From Marinobacter maroccanus (GTDB taxonomy: Bacteria > Pseudomonadota > Gammaproteobacteria > Pseudomonadales > Oleiphilaceae), in assembly GCF_002933275.1 (NCBI RefSeq), contig NZ_PSSX01000003.1, positions 62,001-126,000 of the forward strand: 64,000 bases of DNA, read 5' to 3'. Of this stretch, positions 26,926 through 35,101 are shown piece by piece. The notes under the pieces were generated by a model. That model was not told the origin of the DNA and did not search any database. It was given only the letters and a program-made list of their open reading frames with translations. Positions within the stretch are counted from its first letter, which is position 1. Every line of letters starts with the position of its first letter. Made by a program: the position numbers and the translations under genes.

Positions 26926-27933
26926 ATGACTACGATTACTTCGGCCAAAAACACCTCCCAGCCGCCGCGCTGGCTGGGCCAGAGATTCAGGTCCCTCGGT
27001 GAGTCGCTGACACCCGGCCAGCTCGCCGCCACCGGGCGCCAGATGTTGCTGCCACTGATAGGTATTCTGGTATTTGTCGGTTTCTGGCATCTGGCTGCAC
27101 CGCAGGTGGATACCTCACTGGGCAGCTTCCCGGGCCCGGCACAGGTCTTGGAACAATCGGGGCAACTCTGGCAGGAGCACGTCAACCAACGTGAGCGGGC
27201 CGACAAGTTCATTGCCATGCAGGAAGAGCGGAACGCCCGGATTCTGGCGGACAACCCTGAGGCTGAGGTCAGGATCCGGGATTACCCCGGTGCCCCCACT
27301 TTTCCCGACCAGATCCTGACCAGTCTGGTTACTGTCCTGGCCGGATTCATCGTGGCGACCGCCATCGCCGTGCCCCTGGGCATCGTGGTGGGCCTGAACC
27401 GGCATTTCCAGGCGGCGGTCAACCCGCTGATCCAGGTGTTCAAGCCGGTGTCACCGCTGGCCTGGTTGCCGCTGGTGACCATGGTGGTCTCAGCAACCTA
27501 TGTGAGCGATGACCCGATGTTCGAGAAGTCGTTCCTGACCTCCATGATCACGGTCACCCTGTGCAGTCTCTGGCCCACGTTGATCAATACCAGTGTCGGT
27601 GTGGCCGCGGTCAATCCGGATCTGCTGAATGTCTCCCGGGTGCTGCGGCTGTCGTTCTGGACCCATGTCCGCAAGGTGGTTCTGCCTTCTTCGGTGCCGA
27701 TGATTTTCACCGGCCTTCGGGTGTCGCTGGGCATTGCCTGGATGGTGCTGATCGCGGCCGAGATGCTGGCCCAGAGCCCGGGGTTGGGCAAGTTCGTCTG
27801 GGATGAATTCCAGAACGGCAGCAGCCAGTCCCTGAGCAGGATCATGGTGGCGGTTCTGGCTATCGGGTTTATCGGGTTTGTGCTGGATCGGGTGATGCTT
27901 TTGATTCAGCGCCGGGTTGCCTGGAACGAATGA
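26926..27933 (+). CDS. nrtB: Nitrate ABC transporter permease
   Basis: A 335-residue inner-membrane permease. After an N-terminal helix (LLPLIGILVFVGFWHLAAP) and a charged soluble insert of about 75 residues (EHVNQRERADKFIAMQEERN), the transport domain has SLVTVLAGFIVATAIAVPLG, VSPLAWLPLV and the EAA-like region NVSRVLRLSFWTHVRKVVLP, then GLRVSLGIAWMVLIAAEMLA. ATG 26926 follows AGGAGG by 9 bases. It works with NrtA and the ATPase downstream. A long hairpin lies between it and the ATPase gene. Confidence 0.92.
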   Translation: MTTITSAKNTSQPPRWLGQRFRSLGESLTPGQLAATGRQMLLPLIGILVFVGFWHLAAPQVDTSLGSFPGPAQVLEQSGQLWQEHVNQRERADKFIAMQEERNARILADNPEAEVRIRDYPGAPTFPDQILTSLVTVLAGFIVATAIAVPLGIVVGLNRHFQAAVNPLIQVFKPVSPLAWLPLVTMVVSATYVSDDPMFEKSFLTSMITVTLCSLWPTLINTSVGVAAVNPDLLNVSRVLRLSFWTHVRKVVLPSSVPMIFTGLRVSLGIAWMVLIAAEMLAQSPGLGKFVWDEFQNGSSQSLSRIMVAVLAIGFIGFVLDRVMLLIQRRVAWNE

Positions 27934-27956
27934 GCCCTGGTTTGGAGTATGCCGCA

Positions 27957-28058
27957 CCGGGCAGGGGATGCCTCCCGGGACACGCGGTGAATACATCCAT
28001 GTACGCTCCGCAAAAACATCCATGTTTTTGAGGGTCCCGGGAGGCATCCCCTGCCCGG
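27957..28058. repeat. Type B hairpin element, copy B2
   Basis: Arms 27957-27981 and 28034-28058 form a perfect 25-bp stem (CCGGGCAGGGGATGCCTCCC and on). The loop is shorter and diverged from B1/B3 but keeps GTGAATACATCCATGTACG, close to GTGAATACGTCCATGTAGG of B1, plus its own AAAAACATCCATGTTTTT palindrome. It lies in the nrtB-nrtD gap inside an operon. Confidence 0.75.
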
Positions 28059-28086
28059 AGCTCCGCATGATTGAGAGGTGACTTCC

Positions 28087-28953
28087 ATGAGTAAAACACA
28101 TTTGGAACTGACTGGTGTCGAGATGGCGTTTGATACGCCGAAGGGGCCATTTGTGGCCCTGGACAACATTAATCTGAAGATACAGAAGGGCGAGTTTGTT
28201 TCCCTGATTGGCCACTCCGGCTGTGGCAAGTCCACCGTCCTGAACATTGTGGCTGGCCTGCTTCAGGCCACCAAGGGTGGCTGTGTGCTGGATGGCCATG
28301 AGGTGAATTCGCCGGGGCCAGAGCGTGCGGTGGTGTTTCAGAACCATGCGCTGATGCCCTGGCTGACGGTGTACGAAAATGTCGAGCTGGCAGTGCAGCA
28401 GGTGTTTCGAAAATCGATGGGCAAGCAGGAGCGGCGCGACTGGATTCATCACAATCTGGAACTGGTGAATATGGCCCATGCGGCGGACAAACGGCCAGGT
28501 GAGGTATCGGGTGGTATGGCCCAGCGGGTGGGGATTGCCCGTGCCCTGGCCATGAAACCCAGTGTTCTTCTGATGGACGAGCCGTTTGGCGCACTGGATG
28601 CACTGACGCGGGCCCACCTGCAGGACTCACTGATGGAGATTCAGCAGGAGTTGAATAACACCGTCATCATGATCACCCACGATGTGGACGAGGCGGTGTT
28701 GCTGTCAGACCGGATCATCATGATGACCAACGGGCCCGAGGCCACCGTGGGTGAGGATCTCTACATTGATCTGCCCCGGCCCCGCAACCGGGTGACTCTG
28801 GCGGACAACCCGGAGTACGTGCGTTACCGGCAGGAGGTCTTGCGCTTCCTGTACGAGAAACAGCGCAAGCTGGAACACATCTCGCCACGCCGTTCGGGAA
28901 AGCCGGAAGCCTCCGAGGGTGAGCAACCGAAGGCCCGGGCCGCCAGGGCGTGA
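28087..28953 (+). CDS. nrtD: Nitrate ABC transporter ATP-binding protein (NrtD/CmpD type)
   Basis: A 288-residue ATPase. Walker A is GHSGCGKST, the signature is [17 protein letters not shown], Walker B is VLLMDEPFGALDALT, and the H-loop is ITHDVDEAV. It lacks the extra binding-protein-like domain of NrtC, so it is of the short NrtD type; a homodimer would power NrtAB. ATG 28087 is chosen over GTG 28078. The C-terminal tail is charged and variable. It converges on nasR with about 10 bases between. Confidence 0.92.
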   Translation: MSKTHLELTGVEMAFDTPKGPFVALDNINLKIQKGEFVSLIGHSGCGKSTVLNIVAGLLQATKGGCVLDGHEVNSPGPERAVVFQNHALMPWLTVYENVELAVQQVFRKSMGKQERRDWIHHNLELVNMAHAADKRPGEVSGGMAQRVGIARALAMKPSVLLMDEPFGALDALTRAHLQDSLMEIQQELNNTVIMITHDVDEAVLLSDRIIMMTNGPEATVGEDLYIDLPRPRNRVTLADNPEYVRYRQEVLRFLYEKQRKLEHISPRRSGKPEASEGEQPKARAARA

Positions 28954-28963
28954 TACGTTTCGG

Positions 28964-30259
28964 TTACTTCAGGACATCCGCCATGGATACCAGGGCCCGG
29001 GCGACCTCGGGCAACTTCCGGCCCTGGTCCATGGCCAGTTTCCTTAATACCCGGTGAGCCTCGTCGTTGCTGATCCTGCGATGTTCCATCAGCAGCAGCA
29101 CGGCTTTTTCCTGGGTTTTGCGGTCTTCCAGAGCTTCCCTGGCACTCTGCAGTTCATCGGTCATCTGTTGCAGGCGCCGGGTCTGCTCCTGGACCAGATC
29201 GAAGATGGAGCGGCCAAACTGCTGACCAATACCATCGCTGGCCCAGGACTCACCGGCCTGTTGTTCGTTTCCGGAATCGCACAGCACCAACATGGGTTGA
29301 GAAGCCGGTTCCTGGGCATCCAGGGAAGTAATCAGGGTTTCCTGGTGGGCCAGCGAGTTTCTGGCATCGGCAAAACGCTCGGTGCAACGGGCATGAAAAC
29401 AGCCCTCCACGGAATCCTCTATCTTTTTGAGCTCATCCATCCGCTCAGACATGAGCCTGAACCATTCATCGGCCAGGGCCGGGTCCAGGTCTTTATAACG
29501 ACCAATGGCTGTGCCCCGCTGGCGGAGGTTTTCAACTTCGGACTCACGGGGGTTTTCGCGCAGTTTTTCCCACAGGTCCAGGGAACCCTCATCGGCAAAG
29601 CTGTTAAACACCTCAAAACAGCGCTCCTGCGCCTCAATCAGGTGCGCCATGCGCTCTGACAGTGCACGATCAAACCGGCCACTGGAAAACCCCGCCGAAC
29701 CGACAGCCCGCTCCTGTCCACAGAATTCTTTGCCGTTCATCAGGTGCACCATGGCCACCAGAAGCCCCGCTATGGTGGGGTCAACCGCGGTATCTGCGGC
29801 CTCAAACACCACCGCAATCAGGTTGTGGATCAGGGTACTGTAATCCTCGGTGGCAGAGGCTGCGGTTACTTTCCGGGCCACCACACACCGTCGCAGTTCC
29901 GGCAGACCCTCAAGGCCGTGAAGGGCGCTCGCAAGCTGGTTAAGCAGGCGGCTACTGACAGGATGCGCCGTGAGTTCCTGGTGAATCTCGGCAAGGGCCT
30001 GCTCGAACTCCGAACGGAGCCGATCCGACGTCGCAACCAGGTGTTTTCGCTCCTGGGCAAACTTTTCGCCGGAAGAACCAAGAAACACGTTAGACGCACC
30101 CCGCTCGCACTGCAGTGCATGTACCAGATTGCTGATGCACTGGACCAGTTTGCCCATCTGCAAGAAGTACTGGAGGTTCATCAACTCGCAGCTTTTCGAG
30201 GCAATCAGGTAGTCGCCCGCGGATGGCGATTTATAGGCGGCGGCACGTTTGGTGTTCAT
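28964..30259 (-). CDS. nasR: Nitrate/nitrite-responsive antiterminator (NIT-ANTAR)
   Basis: A 431-residue RNA-binding regulator. Residues about 30-270 form a NIT nitrate-sensing domain (LVQCISNLVHALQCERGASN). Near the C-terminus a coiled helix (QMTDELQSAREALEDRKTQE) leads into an ANTAR domain (KAVLLLMEHRRISNDEAHRV then LRKLAMDQGRKLPEVARALV). In Klebsiella NasR, nitrate exposes ANTAR, which binds a hairpin in the nas leader and prevents termination. Leaders with matching hairpins occur at nasA, nrtA, the nasC-like gene and perhaps nirC. Confidence 0.93.
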   Translation of the reverse strand: MNTKRAAAYKSPSAGDYLIASKSCELMNLQYFLQMGKLVQCISNLVHALQCERGASNVFLGSSGEKFAQERKHLVATSDRLRSEFEQALAEIHQELTAHPVSSRLLNQLASALHGLEGLPELRRCVVARKVTAASATEDYSTLIHNLIAVVFEAADTAVDPTIAGLLVAMVHLMNGKEFCGQERAVGSAGFSSGRFDRALSERMAHLIEAQERCFEVFNSFADEGSLDLWEKLRENPRESEVENLRQRGTAIGRYKDLDPALADEWFRLMSERMDELKKIEDSVEGCFHARCTERFADARNSLAHQETLITSLDAQEPASQPMLVLCDSGNEQQAGESWASDGIGQQFGRSIFDLVQEQTRRLQQMTDELQSAREALEDRKTQEKAVLLLMEHRRISNDEAHRVLRKLAMDQGRKLPEVARALVSMADVLK

Positions 30260-30477
30260 AACAGACTCCGGAGGCAGACAGCCTCTAATGCGACAATCAC
30301 GGTCAGATCAGTCACTCGCGTAACCAACCTCTTGCCAGTGCGCAGCAATTACCGCGCCACCGCATCTGGCCCAAAACCGTGCAATCCGCCCCGTCGCAGG
30401 GCAGTTTTCAAGTGTTCGTACAGGTGATAGCAACCCTGAAAAACGCTAACCGTATGATTTTTAAAGGTTCGAAGAAC
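30260..30477. other. Upstream region shared by nasR and the nasC-like unit
   Basis: No coding sequence is recognised here. It contains the 5' region of nasR and the space upstream of the -24/-12 element at 30478. No perfect NtrC palindrome was found. Confidence 0.4.
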
Positions 30478-30493
30478 TGGCACGAAGATCGCT
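30478..30493 (+). promoter_or_regulatory. Sigma-54 promoter for the nasC-like/nirBD unit
   Basis: TGGCACGAAGATCGCT has a perfect -24 (TGGCACG) and TCGCT in place of TTGCW at -12, with 10-base spacing between GG and GC. Predicted start near 30504. Confidence 0.72.
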
Positions 30494-30516
30494 TTGCAAT
30501 TGGTAAGGACGAATGT

Positions 30517-30613
30517 CCCGGCCAAGGATCAGGCCGGACCATCAGATCATTGTTGTTGGCATTGGCGCCGGACCATCGATTTCCCCTTGGGAATAGATGC
30601 TCCGGCTTTTTTT
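30517..30613 (+). promoter_or_regulatory. Leader attenuator of the nasC-like/nirBD unit
   Basis: A first hairpin (CCGGCC/GGCCGG, 8-base loop AAGGATCA, about 30517-30538) is followed by TTGGC-ATTGGC-GCCGG (30556-30571), with a six-base loop that has A first and G fourth. The latter overlaps the 5' arm (GCCGGA, 30567-30572) of a long terminator whose 3' arm TCCGGC (30601-30606) runs into seven Ts. Confidence 0.78.
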
Positions 30614-30643
30614 GTTTGGTCGGAAAGTACGGGTTCGAGCGAA

Positions 30644-31876
30644 ATGACAGGAAACACTGAATCGACACTGGTGATCTGCGGGCACGGCATGGTTTCGCAA
30701 CGCCTGCTGGAAGCTCTCTGCCGTGGGCGAGTCAGACCGTTTACCCGCATCATCGTGTTCAACGGTGAAGGTTCCGCTGCCTACAACCGGATACAACTCT
30801 CGCTGCTGCTCGCCGGTGAAACAAATGAAGCTTCGCTGGCCTTGCAGCAGGACCAGTGGTTTCGGAACAACGGCATTGAAGTCTGCAACGGAGAACCGGT
30901 AGTCACCATCAATCGGGAAGATCAGACGGTGACCACCGGATCCGGTCGGGTGCAACCCTATACCCATCTGGTGCTGGCCACCGGATCTCGGCCTGCAAAA
31001 CCGGGGCTACCGGGCGCAGACCTTCCGGGTGTCATGACCTTCCGGGACCTGGAAGACACCAGGACCCTGATTGAGTCTGCTGGCCGCCATCGGCGAGCGG
31101 TGGTCGTCGGCGGAGGCTTTCTTGGCCTGGAAGCCGCTGAAGGTCTCCGCCAGCGTGGTATGGCCGTCACCCTGCTGCACCGCAGCGGCCATCTTCTGAA
31201 CCGTCAGTTGGACAGAATCGGGGGTCAGCTCCTGCAACAGCACATGGAAGAGCGGGGCGTAAATATTCGCACCGGAACCGCTCCCAAAGCTCTGCTCGGG
31301 CGATCAACGGTCCGGGCCGTCCAGCTGGATGACGAAACTCTCGTCAGCACGGATCTGGTGCTATTCGCCACCGGTATCACGCCTGCTACCGAGCTTGCCC
31401 GGACTGCCGGTCTGGAGTGCGATCGCGGCATTCTGGTGGACGGGCAGCTACGCACCAGCGATCCGGCAGTCTCTGCGCTGGGTGAGTGTTGTCAGCTGGG
31501 AAACGCCACCTTCGGACTGGTGGAGCCCGGATACCAGCAGGCCGAGGTGCTTGCAGGCGTGCTCAACGGAAACACTCCAGACGCCGAGTATCGGCCGGTG
31601 GATACACCAACCCGCCTGAAGATCAGCGGGGTTCCGATTTTCTCCTGCGGACAGATCAGCCCCGACGGGGACACCGAATCCGTGGTCTGGCAGGACCACG
31701 AACAGAACCACTATTGCCGGCTGCTGATCCGGAATCAGCGGCTGACCGGCGCCGTACTGCTGGGCGACACCCGGGACGGCCCCTGGTACAGCCAGCGAAT
31801 TCAGCAGCAGGACGATATTTCCCGCTACCGGGACTTCATTGCATTCGGCAAGAACTACTGCGAGGCGGCGGCATGA
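30644..31876 (+). CDS. NAD(P)H/FAD oxidoreductase, probable electron donor subunit for nitrate reductase
   Basis: A 410-residue flavoprotein resembling the N-terminal half of NirB. An FAD-binding motif (LVICGHGMVSQRL), a second Rossmann fold (AVVVGGGFLGLEAAEGL) and ALGECCQLG near the C-terminus are visible. The likely role is to pass electrons from NAD(P)H to NasA, like Klebsiella NasC; this is inferred from context. ATG 30644 lies just after the leader terminator; the longer upstream frame runs through that terminator and is not used. nirB begins 25 bases downstream. Confidence 0.85.
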   Translation: MTGNTESTLVICGHGMVSQRLLEALCRGRVRPFTRIIVFNGEGSAAYNRIQLSLLLAGETNEASLALQQDQWFRNNGIEVCNGEPVVTINREDQTVTTGSGRVQPYTHLVLATGSRPAKPGLPGADLPGVMTFRDLEDTRTLIESAGRHRRAVVVGGGFLGLEAAEGLRQRGMAVTLLHRSGHLLNRQLDRIGGQLLQQHMEERGVNIRTGTAPKALLGRSTVRAVQLDDETLVSTDLVLFATGITPATELARTAGLECDRGILVDGQLRTSDPAVSALGECCQLGNATFGLVEPGYQQAEVLAGVLNGNTPDAEYRPVDTPTRLKISGVPIFSCGQISPDGDTESVVWQDHEQNHYCRLLIRNQRLTGAVLLGDTRDGPWYSQRIQQQDDISRYRDFIAFGKNYCEAAA

Positions 31877-31901
31877 GCCGCTCTGGAAAGAGGACAGACC
31901 C

Positions 31902-34409
31902 ATGAGCAAGAAAACCCTGATAGTCGTCGGCAACGGCATGGTCGGCCATCACTTCCTGGAACAATTCTGCGCCAGCCCGGCCGCTGCCGATTTCGAGATC
32001 ATCGTGTTCGGCGAGGAAAAACAGCTGGCCTATGACCGGGTTCACCTGTCCGAGTATTTCGGCGGCTCCAGCCATGCCGATCTCGCCATGGGCACGCTGG
32101 AGTGGTACACCGAGCAGGGCATTCAACTGCACCTGAACGAACAGGTAACCGGCATCAACCGGGAACATCGCACCCTGGAAACGCCCCGTGGCGGCTACCG
32201 GTACGACGAACTGGTGTTGGCCACCGGCTCCTATCCGTTTGTGCCCCCCATCAAGGGCAATGACCGCCCGCACTGCCTGGTTTACCGGACCCTCGATGAC
32301 CTTGATACCATTCGCGCCAGCTCGGAAGGTGCCCGCACAGGCGTGGTGGTAGGCGGCGGCCTGCTGGGTCTTGAAGCTGCCAATGCGCTCAAGAGCCTGG
32401 GACTGGAAGCCCACGTGGTGGAATTTGCGCCCCGGCTGATGCCGGTTCAGCTGGATGCCGATGGCGGCGCCCTGCTGCGCCACAAGATTGAGGAGCTGGG
32501 CGTTCAGGTACACACCGAGAAGGCGACCACAGCGATCACCGAGGGCGAGGATGCCCGTCTGCGCATGAATTTCAGCGACGAATCCTTCCTCGAGACAGAC
32601 CTGATCGTCTTCTCCGCAGGCATTCGGCCCCAGGACGCCCTGGCCCGGGCCAGTGGACTGGAGATCGGCGAGCGCGGCGGCATCGTGATCGACAACCATT
32701 GCACCACTTCGGACCCCCATGTGCACGCCATTGGCGAGTGCGCGCTCTGGGAACAGAAGATTTTCGGCCTGGTGGCCCCCGGCTACACCATGGCCCGCAC
32801 TTTGTCTTCCGCCCTGAACGGCGATCGAGACACTGCTTTCACCGGAGCCGACATGAGCACCAAGCTCAAATTGCTGGGCGTAGACGTGGGTTCCATCGGC
32901 GACGCCCATGCCCAGACCCCGGGCGCCCGCAACATTCGCTTCAACGATGAGCAGGCCGGCCACTATCGGCGCATGGTGATCAGCGAGGATGGCAAGACCC
33001 TGCTGGGCGCCATTCTGGTGGGCGACAACAGCCACTACGACACTCTGCTGCAATACGCCCTCAATGGCATCACCCTGCCGGAGAATCCGGAAACCCTGAT
33101 CCTTCCGGAGAGCCAGGGCGGCGCGCCGGCCCTGGGCCCCGATGCCCTGCCGGAAACCGCTTCGATCTGTTCCTGCCACAACGTGACCAAGGGCGATATC
33201 TGCCGCGCCATTGATGCCGGCTGCTCGGACCTTGGCAGCGTCAAGTCCGAAACCAAGGCCAGCACCGGCTGTGGCGGCTGCACCGCCCTGCTCAAGAACG
33301 TAGTGGACAGCGAGCTGGAAAAACGCGGCGTGGAGGTCAGCAAAGATCTCTGCGAGCACTTCCCGTACAGTCGCCAGGAGTTGTTCCACCTGGTGAAGGT
33401 GAACGGCATCCGCACCTTCCGCACCCTGATCAGCCAGCATGGCAAGGGCCACGGCTGCGACATCTGCAAACCGGCGGTGGCGTCGATCCTCGCCATCTGC
33501 TGGAACGAGCACATCCTGGCCACCGACCACGTGCCTCTTCAGGACACCAACGACACCTTCATGGCCAACATGCAGAAGAACGGCACCTACTCGATTGTGC
33601 CGCGCATTCCCGGCGGCGAGATCACCCCGGACAAGCTGATCGTGCTGGGCGAGGTGGCCAAGGAGTACGACCTGTACACCAAGATCACCGGCGGCCAGCG
33701 CGTGGACCTGTTCGGTGCCACCCTGAGCCAGTTGCCGGAGATCTGGGAAAAACTGATTGCCGCCGGGTTCGAGACTGGCCACGCCTACGGCAAGTCATTG
33801 CGTACCGTGAAGTCCTGCGTTGGCAATACCTGGTGTCGCTACGGTGTCCAGGACAGCGTGGACATGGCGATCCGCCTGGAGGACCGTTACAAGGGTCTGC
33901 GGGCGCCCCACAAGGTGAAGATGGCAGTCTCCGGCTGTACCCGCGAATGCGCCGAAGCCCAGAGCAAGGACTTTGGCGTGATCGCCACGGAGAACGGCTG
34001 GAACCTGTATGTCTGCGGCAACGGCGGCATGCGGCCCCGGCACGCCGATCTGTTTGCCACGGACCTGTCTGACGAGGAGCTGATCCGCACCATTGACCGG
34101 GTGGTGATGTTCTATGTGCGCACCGCCGACCGGCTGCAGCGGACCAGTGTCTGGATGGAGAGCCTGGAGGGCGGTCTGGAGTACCTGAAGGAGGTGGTGC
34201 TGGAAGACAGTCTCGGGATTGGTGCGGAGCTGGAGGAGCACATGGAGGGGATTGTTGGAACCTACCAGTGCGAGTGGAAGACGGCTGTCGAGGATCCGGA
34301 GAAGCGGAAGCGCTTCCGGGAGTTTGTTAATGCGCCTTCGCAGGCAGATCCGGTTCAGGAGTGGACGGTTGAGCGGGGGCAGCGTCGGCCTGTTTTGGAG
34401 TCTGCTTAG
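31902..34409 (+). CDS. nirB: Assimilatory nitrite reductase (NADH), large subunit
   Basis: An 835-residue cytoplasmic enzyme that reduces nitrite to ammonium. The N-terminal half binds FAD and NADH (IVVGNGMVGHHFLEQF, GVVVGGGLLGLEAANAL). The centre has a BFD-type 2Fe-2S region (SICSCHNVTKGDICRAIDAG, STGCGGCTALL). The C-terminal part carries siroheme and a 4Fe-4S cluster (SCVGNTWCRYG, VSGCTRECAEA, YVCGNGGMRPRHADL). ATG 31902 has GAGGA 8 bases upstream. nirD follows after about 225 bases that contain a type A hairpin. Confidence 0.96.
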   Translation: MSKKTLIVVGNGMVGHHFLEQFCASPAAADFEIIVFGEEKQLAYDRVHLSEYFGGSSHADLAMGTLEWYTEQGIQLHLNEQVTGINREHRTLETPRGGYRYDELVLATGSYPFVPPIKGNDRPHCLVYRTLDDLDTIRASSEGARTGVVVGGGLLGLEAANALKSLGLEAHVVEFAPRLMPVQLDADGGALLRHKIEELGVQVHTEKATTAITEGEDARLRMNFSDESFLETDLIVFSAGIRPQDALARASGLEIGERGGIVIDNHCTTSDPHVHAIGECALWEQKIFGLVAPGYTMARTLSSALNGDRDTAFTGADMSTKLKLLGVDVGSIGDAHAQTPGARNIRFNDEQAGHYRRMVISEDGKTLLGAILVGDNSHYDTLLQYALNGITLPENPETLILPESQGGAPALGPDALPETASICSCHNVTKGDICRAIDAGCSDLGSVKSETKASTGCGGCTALLKNVVDSELEKRGVEVSKDLCEHFPYSRQELFHLVKVNGIRTFRTLISQHGKGHGCDICKPAVASILAICWNEHILATDHVPLQDTNDTFMANMQKNGTYSIVPRIPGGEITPDKLIVLGEVAKEYDLYTKITGGQRVDLFGATLSQLPEIWEKLIAAGFETGHAYGKSLRTVKSCVGNTWCRYGVQDSVDMAIRLEDRYKGLRAPHKVKMAVSGCTRECAEAQSKDFGVIATENGWNLYVCGNGGMRPRHADLFATDLSDEELIRTIDRVVMFYVRTADRLQRTSVWMESLEGGLEYLKEVVLEDSLGIGAELEEHMEGIVGTYQCEWKTAVEDPEKRKRFREFVNAPSQADPVQEWTVERGQRRPVLESA

Positions 34410-34427
34410 ACTGGGTGTTGAGGGGCG

Positions 34428-34522
34428 GAGCGTGGGGGTAGGTATCTTTCCCCTCGGGAAAAAGAACTCGCTGCGCTCAGACAGCTTTTTCCTGTCGGGG
34501 AAAGATACCTACCCCCGCGCTC
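34428..34522 (+). repeat. Type A hairpin element, copy A1
   Basis: Arms about 34428-34453 and 34497-34522 pair over 26 bp with one mismatch (GAGCGTGGGGGTAGGTATCT and on). The core, 34456-34494, reads GGGAAAAAGAACTCGCTGCG then CTCAGACAGCTTTTTCC, in plus orientation. It lies between nirB and nirD inside one transcription unit. Confidence 0.88.
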
Positions 34523-34634
34523 ACCGGGCCAACAGTTAACGCCTGGGTGCAACAGACCAGAATTTTTTAAGTCGAATCGGCGTGAAAAGCTAAAAACGAT
34601 TCGATTGATTGCAATAGCGACATTGGAGGAACAC

Positions 34635-35003
34635 ATGAAACCACGCACTCGTTGGGAAGCCGTCTGTACCGTTGACGATTTGGTGCCCGAATCCGGCATC
34701 GCGGTCTGGACCGAGGACGGGCCGGTGGCGGTGTTTTATCTGCCGCATCGGCTGCCGGCGTTGTTTGCCATCAGCCACAGTGACCCGTTCAGCGGCGCCA
34801 ATGTGCTGGCCCGGGGGATTACCGGGGATTTGAAAGGTGAGCCGGTGGTGGCATCGCCCTTATACAAACAACATTTCAGTCTGCGTACCGGTGTCTGTCT
34901 GGAGGACGACACCGTGCGGGTCAAAACCTATCCGGTGTTGCTGGATGGCAACCAGATCCGTCTGGAAGTCCGGGCCAATCAGCGGGAATCAATCGCTGCC
35001 TGA
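34635..35003 (+). CDS. nirD: Nitrite reductase (NADH), small subunit
   Basis: A 122-residue Rieske-fold small subunit: WEAVCTVDDLVPESGIAVWT, then LFAISHSDPFSGANVLARGI, and DLKGEPVVASPLYKQHFSLR. As in other NirD proteins, the cysteine/histidine cluster ligands of true Rieske proteins are missing. ATG 34635 follows GGAGGAAC. It is separated from nirB by hairpin A1, which could alter the NirB:NirD ratio. Confidence 0.94.
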   Translation: MKPRTRWEAVCTVDDLVPESGIAVWTEDGPVAVFYLPHRLPALFAISHSDPFSGANVLARGITGDLKGEPVVASPLYKQHFSLRTGVCLEDDTVRVKTYPVLLDGNQIRLEVRANQRESIAA

Positions 35004-35101
35004 ACAATGGCCTGTCTGGATGGCTGCAACTTCACGGGAGTCGACTCAGGTGATACTAATCTGCGCTACTATTGTCACAATATCGACAACAAGGACGCCC
35101 C

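Noticed and set aside
30494..30643. Upstream extension of the nasC-like gene
   Set aside because: The extension runs through the leader hairpins and terminator and is not similar to flavoprotein N-termini.
31836..33782. Very long open frame on the minus strand within nirB
   Set aside because: It is the antisense shadow of the nirB gene caused by GC-rich codon bias; nirB itself is unmistakable.
34999..35017. 19-base similarity between the nirD-wax synthase gap and 63909-63927
   Set aside because: One mismatch over 19 bases, but part of it is the nirD stop codon region and no further similarity or symmetry extends it.
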